Shown: in pieces, positions 20,986-29,044 of the stretch
Layout: each line of letters starts with the position of its first letter
How positions within the stretch are numbered: position 1 is the stretch's first letter
NCBI RefSeq assembly: GCF_024834045.1
Contig: NZ_JANUXW010000009.1
Coordinates: forward strand, 1 to 64,000
Direction: 5' to 3'
From: Neisseria montereyensis
Lineage (GTDB): Bacteria > Pseudomonadota > Gammaproteobacteria > Burkholderiales > Neisseriaceae
DNA length: 64,000 nucleotides
Program-made: the position numbers and the translations under genes
The notes under the pieces: generated by a model
Told to the model about the DNA's origin: nothing
Database searches by the model: none
What the model saw: only the letters and a program-made list of their open reading frames with translations

Positions 20986-21190
20986 TTATTGAAAATGAAA
21001 GGTATATCGCAGCAAATAAGGTTTTCATTTTCAATCCGAAATAGTATTTGGGCATGGCTAAGTGATTCATTTTAACAGGGGAACATGGACTTTATGCTTG
21101 ATTTAAGTCTGATTTTTGACAAATTTGCTAAGGTGGTAAAATTTAATTTCCTTTAAAAACATATATTTATATATTTTTAACTTAATAAAA
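20986..21190. other. Non-coding spacer upstream of the HutZ-like gene
   Basis: An AT-rich stretch with no credible ORF. Apart from the promoter and Fur-like site listed next, I see no recognisable element. Confidence 0.5.
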
Positions 21191-21229
21191 ACTATTATCA
21201 TTTGCAAAAAGTAATTTTTTGAGTATAAT
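21191..21229 (+). promoter_or_regulatory. Promoter with overlapping Fur-like site
   Basis: TTGCAA at 21202-21207, a 16-bp spacer, and a perfect TATAAT at 21224-21229. The bases 21191-21207, read on the - strand, give GCAAATGATAATAGT, which resembles two of the three NATNAT units of a Fur box and overlaps the -35 element. Repression of the next gene by Fur under iron-replete conditions is an inference. Confidence 0.5.
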
Positions 21230-21270
21230 TCAATCCAACAACTCGCAAACAGACAAGCAAGGAGAGCAAA

Positions 21271-21747
21271 ATGCCTGAAAGTATTTTTAAGCAAATTTCT
21301 CTCGATATTCTGAGATTGCACCAAAGAGCTGTTCATTCGCTGTTGGCAACACAATGCAGCGATTGCCCTGAAATTTACGATACGGTTTTTGTTATCGTTG
21401 ACGGAAGATATTATGTCGGATTGTCTGAAGAGTTACAAAGCGAACCGTTTAAGGGAATCTTACTGATTGAAACCGAAGATACGGAAACACGCTTAAGCTG
21501 GGTGGCAACGGCTCGTACAGTGAAGCGTAAAGAAAATACGTATAACCGTGTGTTGAAGGCGCTACAGCGTCGTGTTCAATCCACAAAAGAGACATTTATA
21601 CAGGCAGCCAATTTTTGTTTGTTGGAGCTTACCCCGCAGCAAGGTCGTCTGACTGTTAGCAATGAGAGAGATTATATGCTTTCACCATCTGATTTGATGA
21701 AAGCGCTGTATCCGGCAAAATGTTCATTTGAAGAATTTGCCTTGTAA
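21271..21747 (+). CDS. HutZ/HugZ-like heme utilization protein (FMN-binding split-barrel fold)
   Basis: A 158-residue cytoplasmic protein. Its N-terminal half (HSLLATQCSDCPEIYDTVF, then GRYYVGLSEEL and ILLIETEDTET) follows the strand order of HutZ, and the segment FCLLELTPQQGRLTV near residues 113-128 matches the HutZ pattern of an aromatic, a proline-glutamine and a glycine ahead of the last strand. HutZ and HugZ bind and degrade heme in other bacteria. The C-terminus is short and contains no histidine, so the axial heme ligand I recall in HutZ may be missing; heme cleavage is therefore uncertain. AAGGAG precedes the ATG. Confidence 0.55.
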   Translation: MPESIFKQISLDILRLHQRAVHSLLATQCSDCPEIYDTVFVIVDGRYYVGLSEELQSEPFKGILLIETEDTETRLSWVATARTVKRKENTYNRVLKALQRRVQSTKETFIQAANFCLLELTPQQGRLTVSNERDYMLSPSDLMKALYPAKCSFEEFAL

Positions 21748-21777
21748 TAGTTTTGGTAGTGGTTTGTGTTCCTTTTG

Positions 21778-21802
21778 CGCCCCCTCGTGGGGCGATTTTT
21801 TT
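21778..21802 (+). terminator. Terminator after the HutZ-like gene
   Basis: A 6-bp GC stem (CGCCCC/GGGGCG) with a 5-nt loop followed by ATTTTTTTT. Confidence 0.85.
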
Positions 21803-22007
21803 GTGGGTGTGTTTGCCATTGTAGCAGGGGATATAAGGAATTGAAATTATATAATTGCGCTTTGCGCTTAAATTTAAATGATTAGTACCAATTTTGATAC
21901 GAAGTATATTTATGGTTGATAAAATATGAAGATGGCAAAGTGTGCCGAATCCGGCTAGAAAATGTATACAATCGAATGTGTGGTTGAAATTTACTATCTT
22001 AACCGAT
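21803..22007. other. Non-coding spacer
   Basis: AT-rich; no ORF, RNA motif or repeat recognised between the HutZ-like terminator and the next hairpin. Confidence 0.5.
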
Positions 22008-22056
22008 AAAAGTATTCAGACGGCCTGCAATATCATCAGGCCGTCTGAATACTTTT
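22008..22056. terminator. Inverted uptake-sequence pair with 20-bp arms
   Basis: Arms 22008-22027 and 22037-22056 are perfectly complementary, with a 9-nt loop and a TTTT at the + strand side. No gene ends close by on either strand, so its role as terminator is uncertain. Confidence 0.6.
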
Positions 22057-22157
22057 ATATGTCGTTATATACCATGTTAACCCGAACAATGTTATGTGTA
22101 TATTCATTTATTTGTCTTTAAATCTTCATTAAAAACAAGGGTTCGCTTATCTCTGTT

Positions 22158-22167
22158 GTGCTATAAT
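22158..22167 (+). promoter_or_regulatory. Extended -10 promoter element ahead of the 127-residue exported protein
   Basis: TGCTATAAT with its TG at 22159-22160 region and TATAAT at 22162-22167; no good -35 is visible. The start site would lie about 30 nt ahead of the ATG at 22205. Confidence 0.5.
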
Positions 22168-22204
22168 CCGCCTTTATCTTACTCACTGATAACAAGAAAA
22201 AATC

Positions 22205-22588
22205 ATGAAAAAAATACTTACAACCCTGTTTATTTTATTGTTTTCTTCCGTAGCATGGGCACAACGTACCGTGCCTGCCGATATGGATATCGCGATTTTG
22301 AAACAAGTAAACTACCCGCAGGTGGTGCTCAGTAACGGCGGTATTCCGTGGTTGAAAATCCTAACTTTAGGCTGGCTCGATAATAATGTGTCGGCTTTTA
22401 ATACTACCCATGATTTGCGTATTAAAGACGAACGTAACCGTTTTATCGTACGGGGTAAACTGCCTTATCATACCGGTAAAACCGTAGCTCTGCGTCGTGA
22501 TGCGGCCGGAAATATTACGGAAATATGGCTGCTGACTCCTGCGGAAAAACAGGCTTTTGAGCAGCGTGCCGTTATCCGACAACCTTAA
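22205..22588 (+). CDS. Small exported hypothetical protein
   Basis: A 127-residue protein with a clear signal peptide ([19 protein letters not shown], cleavage after AWA). The mature part is mixed alpha/beta with no cysteine and no motif I recognise. It lies 20 nt upstream of miaB on the same strand and probably shares its transcript. Location in the periplasm is inferred from the signal peptide; function is unknown. Confidence 0.75.
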   Translation: MKKILTTLFILLFSSVAWAQRTVPADMDIAILKQVNYPQVVLSNGGIPWLKILTLGWLDNNVSAFNTTHDLRIKDERNRFIVRGKLPYHTGKTVALRRDAAGNITEIWLLTPAEKQAFEQRAVIRQP

Positions 22589-22608
22589 CCCTACCTGATA
22601 AGTTTGAC

Positions 22609-23934
22609 ATGAAAAAAGTATTTATCCGCACGTTCGGTTGCCAAATGAATGAATACGACAGCGAGAAAATGTTGTCCGTATTGGCAGAAGGTGATGAATT
22701 AGTGCAAGTCAATGAGGCCGAAGAGGCTGATATTATTCTTTTTAATACATGTTCCGTGCGCGAAAAGGCGCAGGAAAAAGTATTTTCCGATTTAGGGCGG
22801 GTAAAATCGCTCAAAACCAAAAATCCTAATTTGATTATCGGTGTGGGCGGCTGCGTTGCTTCTCAGGAAGGTGAAACGATTATTAAGCGTGCACCTTATG
22901 TAGATGTGGTTTTCGGCCCGCAAACATTGCACCGTCTGCCTCAGATGATTGTGGATAAGGAAACGACCGGCCTTTCCCAAGTGGATATTTCGTTCCCTGA
23001 AATTGAAAAGTTCGACCATCTGCCGCCTGCACGCGTAGAAGGCGGATCGGCTTTTATTTCAATTATGGAAGGCTGTTCGAAATATTGTAGCTTTTGTGTG
23101 GTGCCTTATACGCGCGGCGAAGAATTTTCCCGTCCGTTGAACGATGTATTAACCGAAATTGCCAACCTTGCCCAACAAGGGGTTAAAGAAATCAATTTGT
23201 TAGGCCAGAATGTGAATGCTTATCGCGGCATGATGGATGATGGCGGTATTTGTGATTTTGCAACATTGCTGCGCATCGTTCATGAAATTCCGGGTATTGA
23301 GCGCATGCGCTTTACCACCAGTCACCCGCGTGAGTTTTCGGATGCCATTATCGAATGTTACCGCGATCTGCCCAAGTTGGTTTCGCACTTGCATCTACCG
23401 GTACAAAGCGGCTCGGATCGCGTACTGAGTGCCATGAAACGCGGTTATACAGCGCTCGAATATAAATCAATTATTCGCAAGTTGCGTGCTATCCGTCCTG
23501 ATTTATGTTTGAGTTCGGATTTTATTGTCGGCTTCCCCGGTGAAACCGAACGTGAGTTTGAGCAAACATTGAAACTGGTAAAAGACGTGGCTTTCGATCT
23601 TAGCTTTGTGTTTATTTACAGCCCGCGCCCCGGTACGCCTGCGGCCAATCTGCCGGACGATACCCCGCATGAAGAAAAAGTGCGCCGGCTGGAAGCGTTG
23701 AACGAAATTATTGAAGCGGAAACCGCACGCATTAATCAAAGTATGGTCGGTACGGTTCAGCGTTGTTTGGTAGAGGGTATTTCTAAGAAAGACCCGGATC
23801 AATTACAAGCACGAACTGCTAATAATAGAGTGGTGAATTTCACGGGCAATCCGAGATTGATTAATGAAATGGTGGAGTTAACCATTACCGAAGCTTATAC
23901 GTTCTCATTGCGTGGTGAAATCGTTACCCGTTGA
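22609..23934 (+). CDS. miaB: tRNA-2-methylthio-N6-dimethylallyladenosine synthase MiaB
   Basis: A 441-residue methylthiotransferase acting on i6A37 of tRNAs that read codons starting with U. The three N-terminal cysteines (in [27 protein letters not shown]) bind the auxiliary cluster, and the radical SAM site is CSKYCSFC. The C-terminal TRAM domain ends in [11 protein letters not shown]. The length is normal. An uptake-sequence terminator follows. Confidence 0.96.
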   Translation: MKKVFIRTFGCQMNEYDSEKMLSVLAEGDELVQVNEAEEADIILFNTCSVREKAQEKVFSDLGRVKSLKTKNPNLIIGVGGCVASQEGETIIKRAPYVDVVFGPQTLHRLPQMIVDKETTGLSQVDISFPEIEKFDHLPPARVEGGSAFISIMEGCSKYCSFCVVPYTRGEEFSRPLNDVLTEIANLAQQGVKEINLLGQNVNAYRGMMDDGGICDFATLLRIVHEIPGIERMRFTTSHPREFSDAIIECYRDLPKLVSHLHLPVQSGSDRVLSAMKRGYTALEYKSIIRKLRAIRPDLCLSSDFIVGFPGETEREFEQTLKLVKDVAFDLSFVFIYSPRPGTPAANLPDDTPHEEKVRRLEALNEIIEAETARINQSMVGTVQRCLVEGISKKDPDQLQARTANNRVVNFTGNPRLINEMVELTITEAYTFSLRGEIVTR

Positions 23935-23955
23935 GAAAGCATTGTATAGCTAATG

Positions 23956-23985
23956 AGGCCGTCTGAAACTTCAGACGGCCTTTGG
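23956..23985 (+). terminator. Uptake-sequence terminator after miaB
   Basis: Opposed uptake sequences (23956-23967 and 23970-23981) with a 2-nt gap followed by TTT. Confidence 0.8.
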
Positions 23986-24119
23986 TTATCTTGAGCTGAG
24001 TGGTGTTCTTTATCGGACGGATTGCCCGTGCCTATTTAACCTGATTTTAATGGATATCGGCTGCTTTCTAAGGTGGAATCAAGTAAACTAGGCTTCTTTT
24101 TAAAATAAGAATTATTATT

Positions 24120-24746
24120 ATGTATGTAGGTGAACGTTTTAATGCATACAGCCATTTAGCGGGCACATTGCTTGCTGTTCTCGGGTTGGTATTATTGCTG
24201 GTTAAAGCCGCTGCGACGGCTGATGTTTATAAAGTAGTGAGTGCTGCGGCATATGGTATTTGCTTGGTGATTTTGTATGCGGGTTCGACGGTTTATCACA
24301 GTGTGCGTAAGCCGGAAACCAAAGCAATGCTGCAAAAGCTAGATCATTGTGCGATTTATTTATTGATTGCCGGAAGTTATACCCCGTTTAGTTTGGTGTC
24401 TTTACATGGTACATGGGGATGGTGGCTGTTTGGTGTATCTTGGGGATTGGCGGTTTTTGGTATCGCTCAAGAGTTGACTATCGGGCGCAAGAGCGAAAAA
24501 AGGCTATTGTCGCTGATTTTATATGTTTTGATGGGTTGGCTGGTGGTTGTGGCGATTTATCCTCTGGTGCAGAATTTATCCTCGGCCGGATTGTTTTGGC
24601 TGGTGTTGGGCGGCTTACTTTATAGCGGCGGGATTTATTGGTTTGTGAATGATGAAAAAATCAAACACGGGCACGGCATTTGGCATTTATTTGTGTTGGG
24701 CGGCAGCTTGGCACAATTTATCAGTATTTATTTTTATGTGATTTAA
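24120..24746 (+). CDS. trhA: Hemolysin III family membrane protein (PAQR/TrhA)
   Basis: A 208-residue protein with seven hydrophobic segments. The family motifs are present: the N-terminal ERFNAYSHLAGT, STVYHSV near residue 57, LDHCAIYLLIAGSYTPF near 75-92, and HGIWHLFVLGGS near the C-terminus; these His, Asp and Ser residues form the metal site of the PAQR fold. In E. coli the homologue contributes to membrane energetics; despite the name, hemolytic activity is not implied. It is a single gene. Confidence 0.9.
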   Translation: MYVGERFNAYSHLAGTLLAVLGLVLLLVKAAATADVYKVVSAAAYGICLVILYAGSTVYHSVRKPETKAMLQKLDHCAIYLLIAGSYTPFSLVSLHGTWGWWLFGVSWGLAVFGIAQELTIGRKSEKRLLSLILYVLMGWLVVVAIYPLVQNLSSAGLFWLVLGGLLYSGGIYWFVNDEKIKHGHGIWHLFVLGGSLAQFISIYFYVI

Positions 24747-24844
24747 ATATTTGGTTTGTCTCGTAGCATTACCTGCTTTGCCATTCGCGACAAATATCGC
24801 TTTAACGTATAATTTAGGCCGTCTGAACACAATATACCGATACC

Positions 24845-26680
24845 GTGCCTAAAGCTTTCGACTTAGATATTTTTTTAAAAAACCTGCCTAATCTGCCGGG
24901 CGTATACCGTATGCTCGACAGTAAAGGGCAGGTTTTATACGTTGGTAAAGCGGTTAATCTTAAGCGGCGTGTTTCCAGTTATTTTCAAAAAAATGATCAT
25001 TCGCCGCGCATTATGCTGATGGTAAGACAGGTTCATTCGGTCGAAACCACCGTTACCCGTTCGGAAGCGGAAGCTTTGATTTTAGAAAACAATTTAATCA
25101 AAGCCTTATCACCAAAATACAATATTTTGTTCCGTGATGATAAAAGCTATCCTTATTTAATGCTAAGCGGGCATGAGTTTCCGCAAATGGCTTATTATCG
25201 CGGTACCTTAAAAAAACCGAACCAATACTTCGGCCCTTATCCAAACGGATATGCCGTACGCGATAGCATACAGATTCTGCAAAAAATCTTTCAGTTGCGT
25301 ACTTGTGAAGACAGCACGTTTCAACACCGCGACCGTGCCTGCCTGCTTTACCAGATTAAGCGCTGTTCGGGCCCTTGTGTCGGGCATATTTCTTATGAAG
25401 ATTATCAGGAAAGCGTGCGTGAGGCGGCTACTTTTCTTAATGGGAAAACCGGCGAGTTAACGCAAATGCTACATCATAAAATGAACCAAGCCGCCGCTGC
25501 CTTGCAGTTTGAAGAAGCTGCCCGTTATCGAGATCAGATTCAGGCGCTCGGCTTGGTTCAGAGCCAGCAATTTATCGACAGTAAAACCCCCAATAACCCC
25601 AACGATATTGATTTATTGGCGTTGGTGGTCGAAAAAGGCGGGGTATGTATTCATTGGGTCAGCATACGCGGCGGCCGTCATGTGGGCGATAAAAACTTTT
25701 TCCCCGATATCCGCAATGATCCCGAACCGGACGGTCAAGACTATGCCGAAGCATTTGTGGCACAGCATTATTTAGGCAAGAGCAAGCCGGATATTATTAT
25801 CAGTAACTTTACCCTGCCCGAAGTGCTTCAGACGGCCTTGAGTGAAGAACACGGCAAGCAAATCCAATTTGTTACCAAAACCATCGGCGAGCGTAAAGTA
25901 TGGCTGAAAATGGCGGAACAAAACGCCCGTCTTGCTCTTGCACAACACCAATTGCAGCAAGGCAGCCGTCAAAACAGAATCGAAGAGTTGGCAAGAATCT
26001 TGAATATGGATTCGGACAGCCTGCAACGTTTGGAATGCTTCGATATCAGCCATACGCAAGGCGAAGCGACCGTGGCGTCTTGTGTGGTGTACGATGATCA
26101 CGATATCCAACCTTCACAATACCGCCGCTACAATATTACCACCGCCAAAGCGGGGGACGATTATGCCGCTATGCGCGAAGTGCTGACCCGTCGTTACGGC
26201 AAACTGGCCGAGGCGGAAGCCAATGGCGAAAGTGTGAAATGGCCGGATGCCGTATTGATTGACGGCGGCAAAGGGCAGGTTGGCGTAGCCGTAGAAGTAT
26301 GGACGGAGCTGGGGCTGCATATTCCCATTATCGGCATTGCCAAAGGCCCGGAACGCAAAGCAGGTTTGGAAGAGCTGATATTGCCTTTTACCGGCGAAAC
26401 ATTCCGACTGCCGTCTAACAGCCCGGCTTTACATTTATTGCAAACCGTTCGGGATGAATCGCACCGCTTTGCCATTACAGGCCATCGTAAAAAACGCGAT
26501 AAAGCGCGTGTCACTTCTTCTTTAAGCGAGATTCCCGGAGTGGGTACCAAGCGCCGGCAGGCATTGCTCACCCGCTTCGGCGGTTTACGAGGCATTGTTG
26601 CGGCAAGTGTGGAAGACTTGGCACAAGTGGAAGGCATCAGTAAGGCATTGGCTGAAAAAATTTATGATAGTCTTCATTGA
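24845..26680 (+). CDS. uvrC: Excinuclease ABC subunit C
   Basis: A 611-residue nuclease that makes both incisions in nucleotide excision repair. Domains in order: GIY-YIG nuclease (LPGVYRMLDSKGQVLYVGKA, residues about 17-95), the UVR helix pair (FEEAARYRDQIQAL near 222), the RNase-H-like domain with DISHTQGEATVASCVV near 400 and LIDGGKGQV near 474, and the C-terminal tandem helix-hairpin-helix (IPGVGTKRRQALL). The start is GTG at 24845, without a strong Shine-Dalgarno; a -10-like TATAAT lies at 24808-24813. Confidence 0.95.
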   Translation: MPKAFDLDIFLKNLPNLPGVYRMLDSKGQVLYVGKAVNLKRRVSSYFQKNDHSPRIMLMVRQVHSVETTVTRSEAEALILENNLIKALSPKYNILFRDDKSYPYLMLSGHEFPQMAYYRGTLKKPNQYFGPYPNGYAVRDSIQILQKIFQLRTCEDSTFQHRDRACLLYQIKRCSGPCVGHISYEDYQESVREAATFLNGKTGELTQMLHHKMNQAAAALQFEEAARYRDQIQALGLVQSQQFIDSKTPNNPNDIDLLALVVEKGGVCIHWVSIRGGRHVGDKNFFPDIRNDPEPDGQDYAEAFVAQHYLGKSKPDIIISNFTLPEVLQTALSEEHGKQIQFVTKTIGERKVWLKMAEQNARLALAQHQLQQGSRQNRIEELARILNMDSDSLQRLECFDISHTQGEATVASCVVYDDHDIQPSQYRRYNITTAKAGDDYAAMREVLTRRYGKLAEAEANGESVKWPDAVLIDGGKGQVGVAVEVWTELGLHIPIIGIAKGPERKAGLEELILPFTGETFRLPSNSPALHLLQTVRDESHRFAITGHRKKRDKARVTSSLSEIPGVGTKRRQALLTRFGGLRGIVAASVEDLAQVEGISKALAEKIYDSLH

Positions 26681-27078
26681 GATTCAAAACTAATAATACG
26701 GATAAATACAGAATGTAAAGACAATCCGTGCAACAATATTTCAGACGGCCTAAACGAATAACACAAGCTATCGTTTAAATTCGTTATAATCCACCATAAA
26801 CAATAGAATGAAAAAAGTGTGCTAATCAAACAAGGCTGGTTGGCTATCCGGAAATGTAGTAACGTAGGTAATATACAGAAAACCTATTGTTATAAGTTTT
26901 GAACAGATGCAATGAGGATGGCTCTTTATTGAAAATACAATCAGGCACAGCGGTGGTGTTGGCCTGATTGATAACCGGTCATATTTGGAAGCCCTAACGG
27001 TAGCTTATTGCACATAAGGCCGTATTTCAGAAATCTACAGCCGTCTGAAAACACAAACCACAGAAAGCCGATTCAATT
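26681..27078. other. 398-bp spacer between uvrC and pgsA
   Basis: No ORF of note. It holds a reversed uptake sequence at 26740-26751, a TATAAT at 26785-26790, and a 9-bp inverted repeat (26938-26946 with 26962-26970). Near 27015-27055 two partial uptake sequences face each other. It could be a long leader of pgsA or hide a small RNA; I cannot decide. Confidence 0.4.
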
Positions 27079-27645
27079 ATGCCTTGGAATTTCCCTATTT
27101 TTCTCACTTGGATGCGTGTCTTACTGATTCCGGTATTTACCATATTGTTTTATTTTCCGGATAGCTGGTTAGACAGGCAAACTGTTAATTGGGCTGCTGC
27201 CGCTATTTTTGCCGCCGCTGCCGTTACCGATTGGTTCGATGGCTTCCTTGCACGTCTTTGGAAGCAAACATCGGAATTCGGCGCTTTTCTTGATCCGGTT
27301 GCCGATAAATTAATGGTCGCCGTAGCGCTATTACTTTTGGTCAGCTTAGATAGGACTTATGTGATTTTTGCGATGATTATCATCGGTAGGGAAATCACCA
27401 TTTCCGCATTACGCGAATGGATGGCGCAAATGGGAAAGCGCAGCAGTATCGCCGTTGCCACCATCGGTAAATTTAAAACGGCGGCACAAATGGTGGCCAT
27501 TTTATTATTGCTCATCGGTTTGGAAGATTTCCATGGTTTAAACCTGATGATTATCGGCAACATATTGATGTTTATTGCATCTATACTGACAATTTGGTCG
27601 ATGTTTTATTATTTGAAAATGGCATGGAAAGAATTCGAGCATTAA
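27079..27645 (+). CDS. pgsA: CDP-diacylglycerol--glycerol-3-phosphate 3-phosphatidyltransferase
   Basis: A 188-residue inner-membrane enzyme that makes phosphatidylglycerol phosphate. The CDP-alcohol phosphotransferase motif runs from D51 (DWFDGFLAR) to D76 (GAFLDPVADK), with all conserved aspartates present. Four or more membrane segments are evident. It lies directly upstream of the tRNA cluster, which has its own promoter. Confidence 0.95.
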   Translation: MPWNFPIFLTWMRVLLIPVFTILFYFPDSWLDRQTVNWAAAAIFAAAAVTDWFDGFLARLWKQTSEFGAFLDPVADKLMVAVALLLLVSLDRTYVIFAMIIIGREITISALREWMAQMGKRSSIAVATIGKFKTAAQMVAILLLLIGLEDFHGLNLMIIGNILMFIASILTIWSMFYYLKMAWKEFEH

Positions 27646-27660
27646 ACCTTCACAAAATGC

Positions 27661-27688
27661 TTGACAGTAAATTTTCAGATACTATAAT
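27661..27688 (+). promoter_or_regulatory. Consensus promoter of the tRNA cluster
   Basis: A perfect TTGACA (27661-27666), a 16-bp spacer and a perfect TATAAT (27683-27688), about 45 nt ahead of the first tRNA-Gly. It is the best match to the sigma-70 consensus that I found in the window, as expected for a strong stable-RNA promoter. Confidence 0.9.
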
Positions 27689-27732
27689 AGCTCTCTCTTT
27701 TGCACGGCATTTAGTGTAGTGCAAAAAGTTAA

Positions 27733-27808
27733 GCGGGAATAGCTCAGTTGGTAGAGCGCAACCTTGCCAAGGTTGAGGTCGCGAGTTCGAGACTCGTTTC
27801 CCGCTCCA
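27733..27808 (+). tRNA. tRNA-Gly (GCC), copy 1
   Basis: A 76-nt tRNA with acceptor GCGGGAA/TTCCCGC, discriminator T, encoded CCA, and anticodon GCC at 27766-27768 in the loop TTGCCAA. It is identical to the next two copies. Confidence 0.97.
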
Positions 27809-27838
27809 AAAGTTTTATTTCAAATGTAATTTCTCAAT

Positions 27839-27914
27839 GCGGGAATAGCTCAGTTGGTAGAGCGCAACCTTGCCAAGGTTGAGGTCGCGAGTTCGAGACT
27901 CGTTTCCCGCTCCA
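27839..27914 (+). tRNA. tRNA-Gly (GCC), copy 2
   Basis: Identical to copy 1, separated by a 30-nt spacer. Anticodon GCC. Confidence 0.97.
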
Positions 27915-27932
27915 AAAGCTACATTTGAATTT

Positions 27933-28008
27933 GCGGGAATAGCTCAGTTGGTAGAGCGCAACCTTGCCAAGGTTGAGGTCGCGAGTTCGAGACTCGTTTC
28001 CCGCTCCA
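27933..28008 (+). tRNA. tRNA-Gly (GCC), copy 3
   Basis: Identical to copies 1 and 2; spacer of 18 nt. The triple copy fits heavy use of GGC and GGT codons. Confidence 0.97.
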
Positions 28009-28058
28009 AATTAAAATCAAGTCGTGAATACCACTTAAACCGGCTTGAATAGTTTTAA

Positions 28059-28132
28059 GGCGGGATAGCAAAGTGGTTATGCAGCGGCCTGCAAAGCCGT
28101 CTACGCCGGTTCGATTCCGACTCCCGCCTCCA
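28059..28132 (+). tRNA. tRNA-Cys (GCA)
   Basis: A 74-nt tRNA with a perfect acceptor GGCGGGA/TCCCGCC, U73, CCA, D loop with GG, anticodon GCA at 28091-28093 in CTGCAAA, and T loop TTCGATT. All elements expected of tRNA-Cys are present. Confidence 0.96.
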
Positions 28133-28156
28133 CAATTTAGAAATAATCCCTTTCAT

Positions 28157-28234
28157 GGCGGGGTGGCAGAGTGTTTATGCGATAAAGGGTGCAACCTTTA
28201 TACAGGCCGGTTAAAATCCGCGCCCCCGCCTCCA
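28157..28234 (+). pseudogene. Degenerate Cys-like tRNA (pseudo-tRNA or non-translational tRNA)
   Basis: A 78-nt element 24 nt behind tRNA-Cys and clearly related to it. It keeps a perfect 7-bp acceptor (GGCGGGG/CCCCGCC), U73, encoded CCA, the D stem GCA/TGC and a GCA triplet in the anticodon loop. It has lost the D-loop GG (GTGTTT for GTGGTT), the T loop reads TTAAAAT in place of TTCGATT with a poorly paired T stem, and the anticodon arm is a 7-bp stem ATAAAGG/CCTTTAT with a 6-nt loop. It lies inside the tRNA transcript between tRNA-Cys and tRNA-Leu. It is either a decayed duplicate or a tRNA diverted from translation. Confidence 0.7.
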
Positions 28235-28280
28235 AGTTTTATTTTTTCTGTTTTTGTTGTGATAACAATGTTAAAACAGC

Positions 28281-28370
28281 GCCCGGGTGGTGAAATAGGT
28301 AGACACAACGGACTTAAAATCCGTCGACCCTAAACAGGTCGTGCCGGTTCGATTCCGGCTCCGGGCACCA
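28281..28370 (+). tRNA. tRNA-Leu (TAA)
   Basis: A 90-nt class II tRNA with a long variable arm (GACCCTAAACAGGTC region), acceptor GCCCGGG/TCCGGGC, discriminator A, CCA, and anticodon TAA at 28315-28317 in the loop CTTAAAA. It reads UUA and UUG. Confidence 0.96.
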
Positions 28371-28375
28371 ATTGA

Positions 28376-28415
28376 AAATAGTCTTTAGAAATTTTTTCTA
28401 AAGACTATTTTTTTT
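28376..28415 (+). terminator. Terminator of the tRNA cluster
   Basis: A perfect 16-bp stem (28376-28391 and 28395-28410) with a TTT loop and a run of eight T. Confidence 0.93.
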
Positions 28416-28419
28416 ATAA

Positions 28420-28587
28420 CTCGAAGCAGGAACTAAGGGGGATTACATATATTTAGATGGTCAACACAAAAATCATTTTGAAGTTTTTGATGAAAATAGA
28501 AAATTTAAAATGGTGTTAAATATTGACGGCTCCTTAAATAGATCAAACACCAAACAAGGAAAATATAGAACATTAAATATTAAATAG
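28420..28587 (+). pseudogene. Truncated polymorphic/CDI-type toxin C-terminus (remnant)
   Basis: An open frame with no start codon begins immediately behind the tRNA terminator and runs for 55 codons to TAG at 28585. It reads GTKGDYIYLDGQHKNHFEVF followed by ...VLNIDGSLN and ends KYRTLNIK. The pattern (aromatic, D, QH, EVFD, then a DG turn) resembles the last strands of colicin E3-like RNase and other CDI or MafB toxin tips. The N-terminal delivery parts are gone, so it is a remnant unless the fragment has been reused. The next gene starts 7 bases later, which is the toxin-immunity arrangement. Toxin assignment is by resemblance only. Confidence 0.5.
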
Positions 28588-28593
28588 GATGAA

Positions 28594-28995
28594 ATGATGA
28601 AAATGAACGATTTTAATTCAGTAAGAGACGCTCTTAGAGAATTGGGTCGCAAGCAGGGAATTGACCTCGGCGACGAAGAGGCAATCGCAAAATTCAATGA
28701 TGAAATTCCTTTTGGCCCACGATGGGATGATTCACGATGGCTTTGCTACTATTTGGATGACTGGGATGAAGAACTGGAAGAACGCCTTTATTATTTTTTT
28801 GAGAGTATGCGAAAATATCAAGATGCAATGGCCAAAGAAGACATTAAATCTGCCAGTAGTTCTTTCTTCTTAGCTGTGGACTTTATGGGTAGTCTCAGAA
28901 GTTTCTTTAATTGTATCGAAAATGATATGATTAAACTCCTAAAAGGTGAGGATAAAACAAATGATTTCCAATGGCCACAATTTGATGATGAATAG
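28594..28995 (+). CDS. Probable immunity protein of the toxin remnant
   Basis: A small acidic soluble protein of 133 residues (or 132 from the second ATG) with many Asp and Glu and a predicted mostly helical fold; WDDSRWLCYYLDDWDEELEE near residues 45-64 is notable. I do not recognise a named family. Size, charge and position 7 bases behind a toxin-like C-terminus are typical of immunity proteins. Base composition is more AT-rich than the housekeeping genes around it. A weak AGGA precedes the start. Confidence 0.6.
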   Translation: MMKMNDFNSVRDALRELGRKQGIDLGDEEAIAKFNDEIPFGPRWDDSRWLCYYLDDWDEELEERLYYFFESMRKYQDAMAKEDIKSASSSFFLAVDFMGSLRSFFNCIENDMIKLLKGEDKTNDFQWPQFDDE

Positions 28996-29044
28996 AACGC
29001 AGTAAGCTATAAGGTAAGCATTCGTTGCCTACGTGGTTCCCACC

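Noticed and set aside
22096-22335. + strand frame starting before the 127-residue exported protein
   Set aside because: It overlaps the signal-peptide gene out of frame, and that gene has a clear ribosome-binding region and cleavage site.
27733-28370. CRISPR-like array from the three spaced identical repeats
   Set aside because: The repeats are 76-nt tRNA-Gly genes with full cloverleafs and spacers of unequal length.
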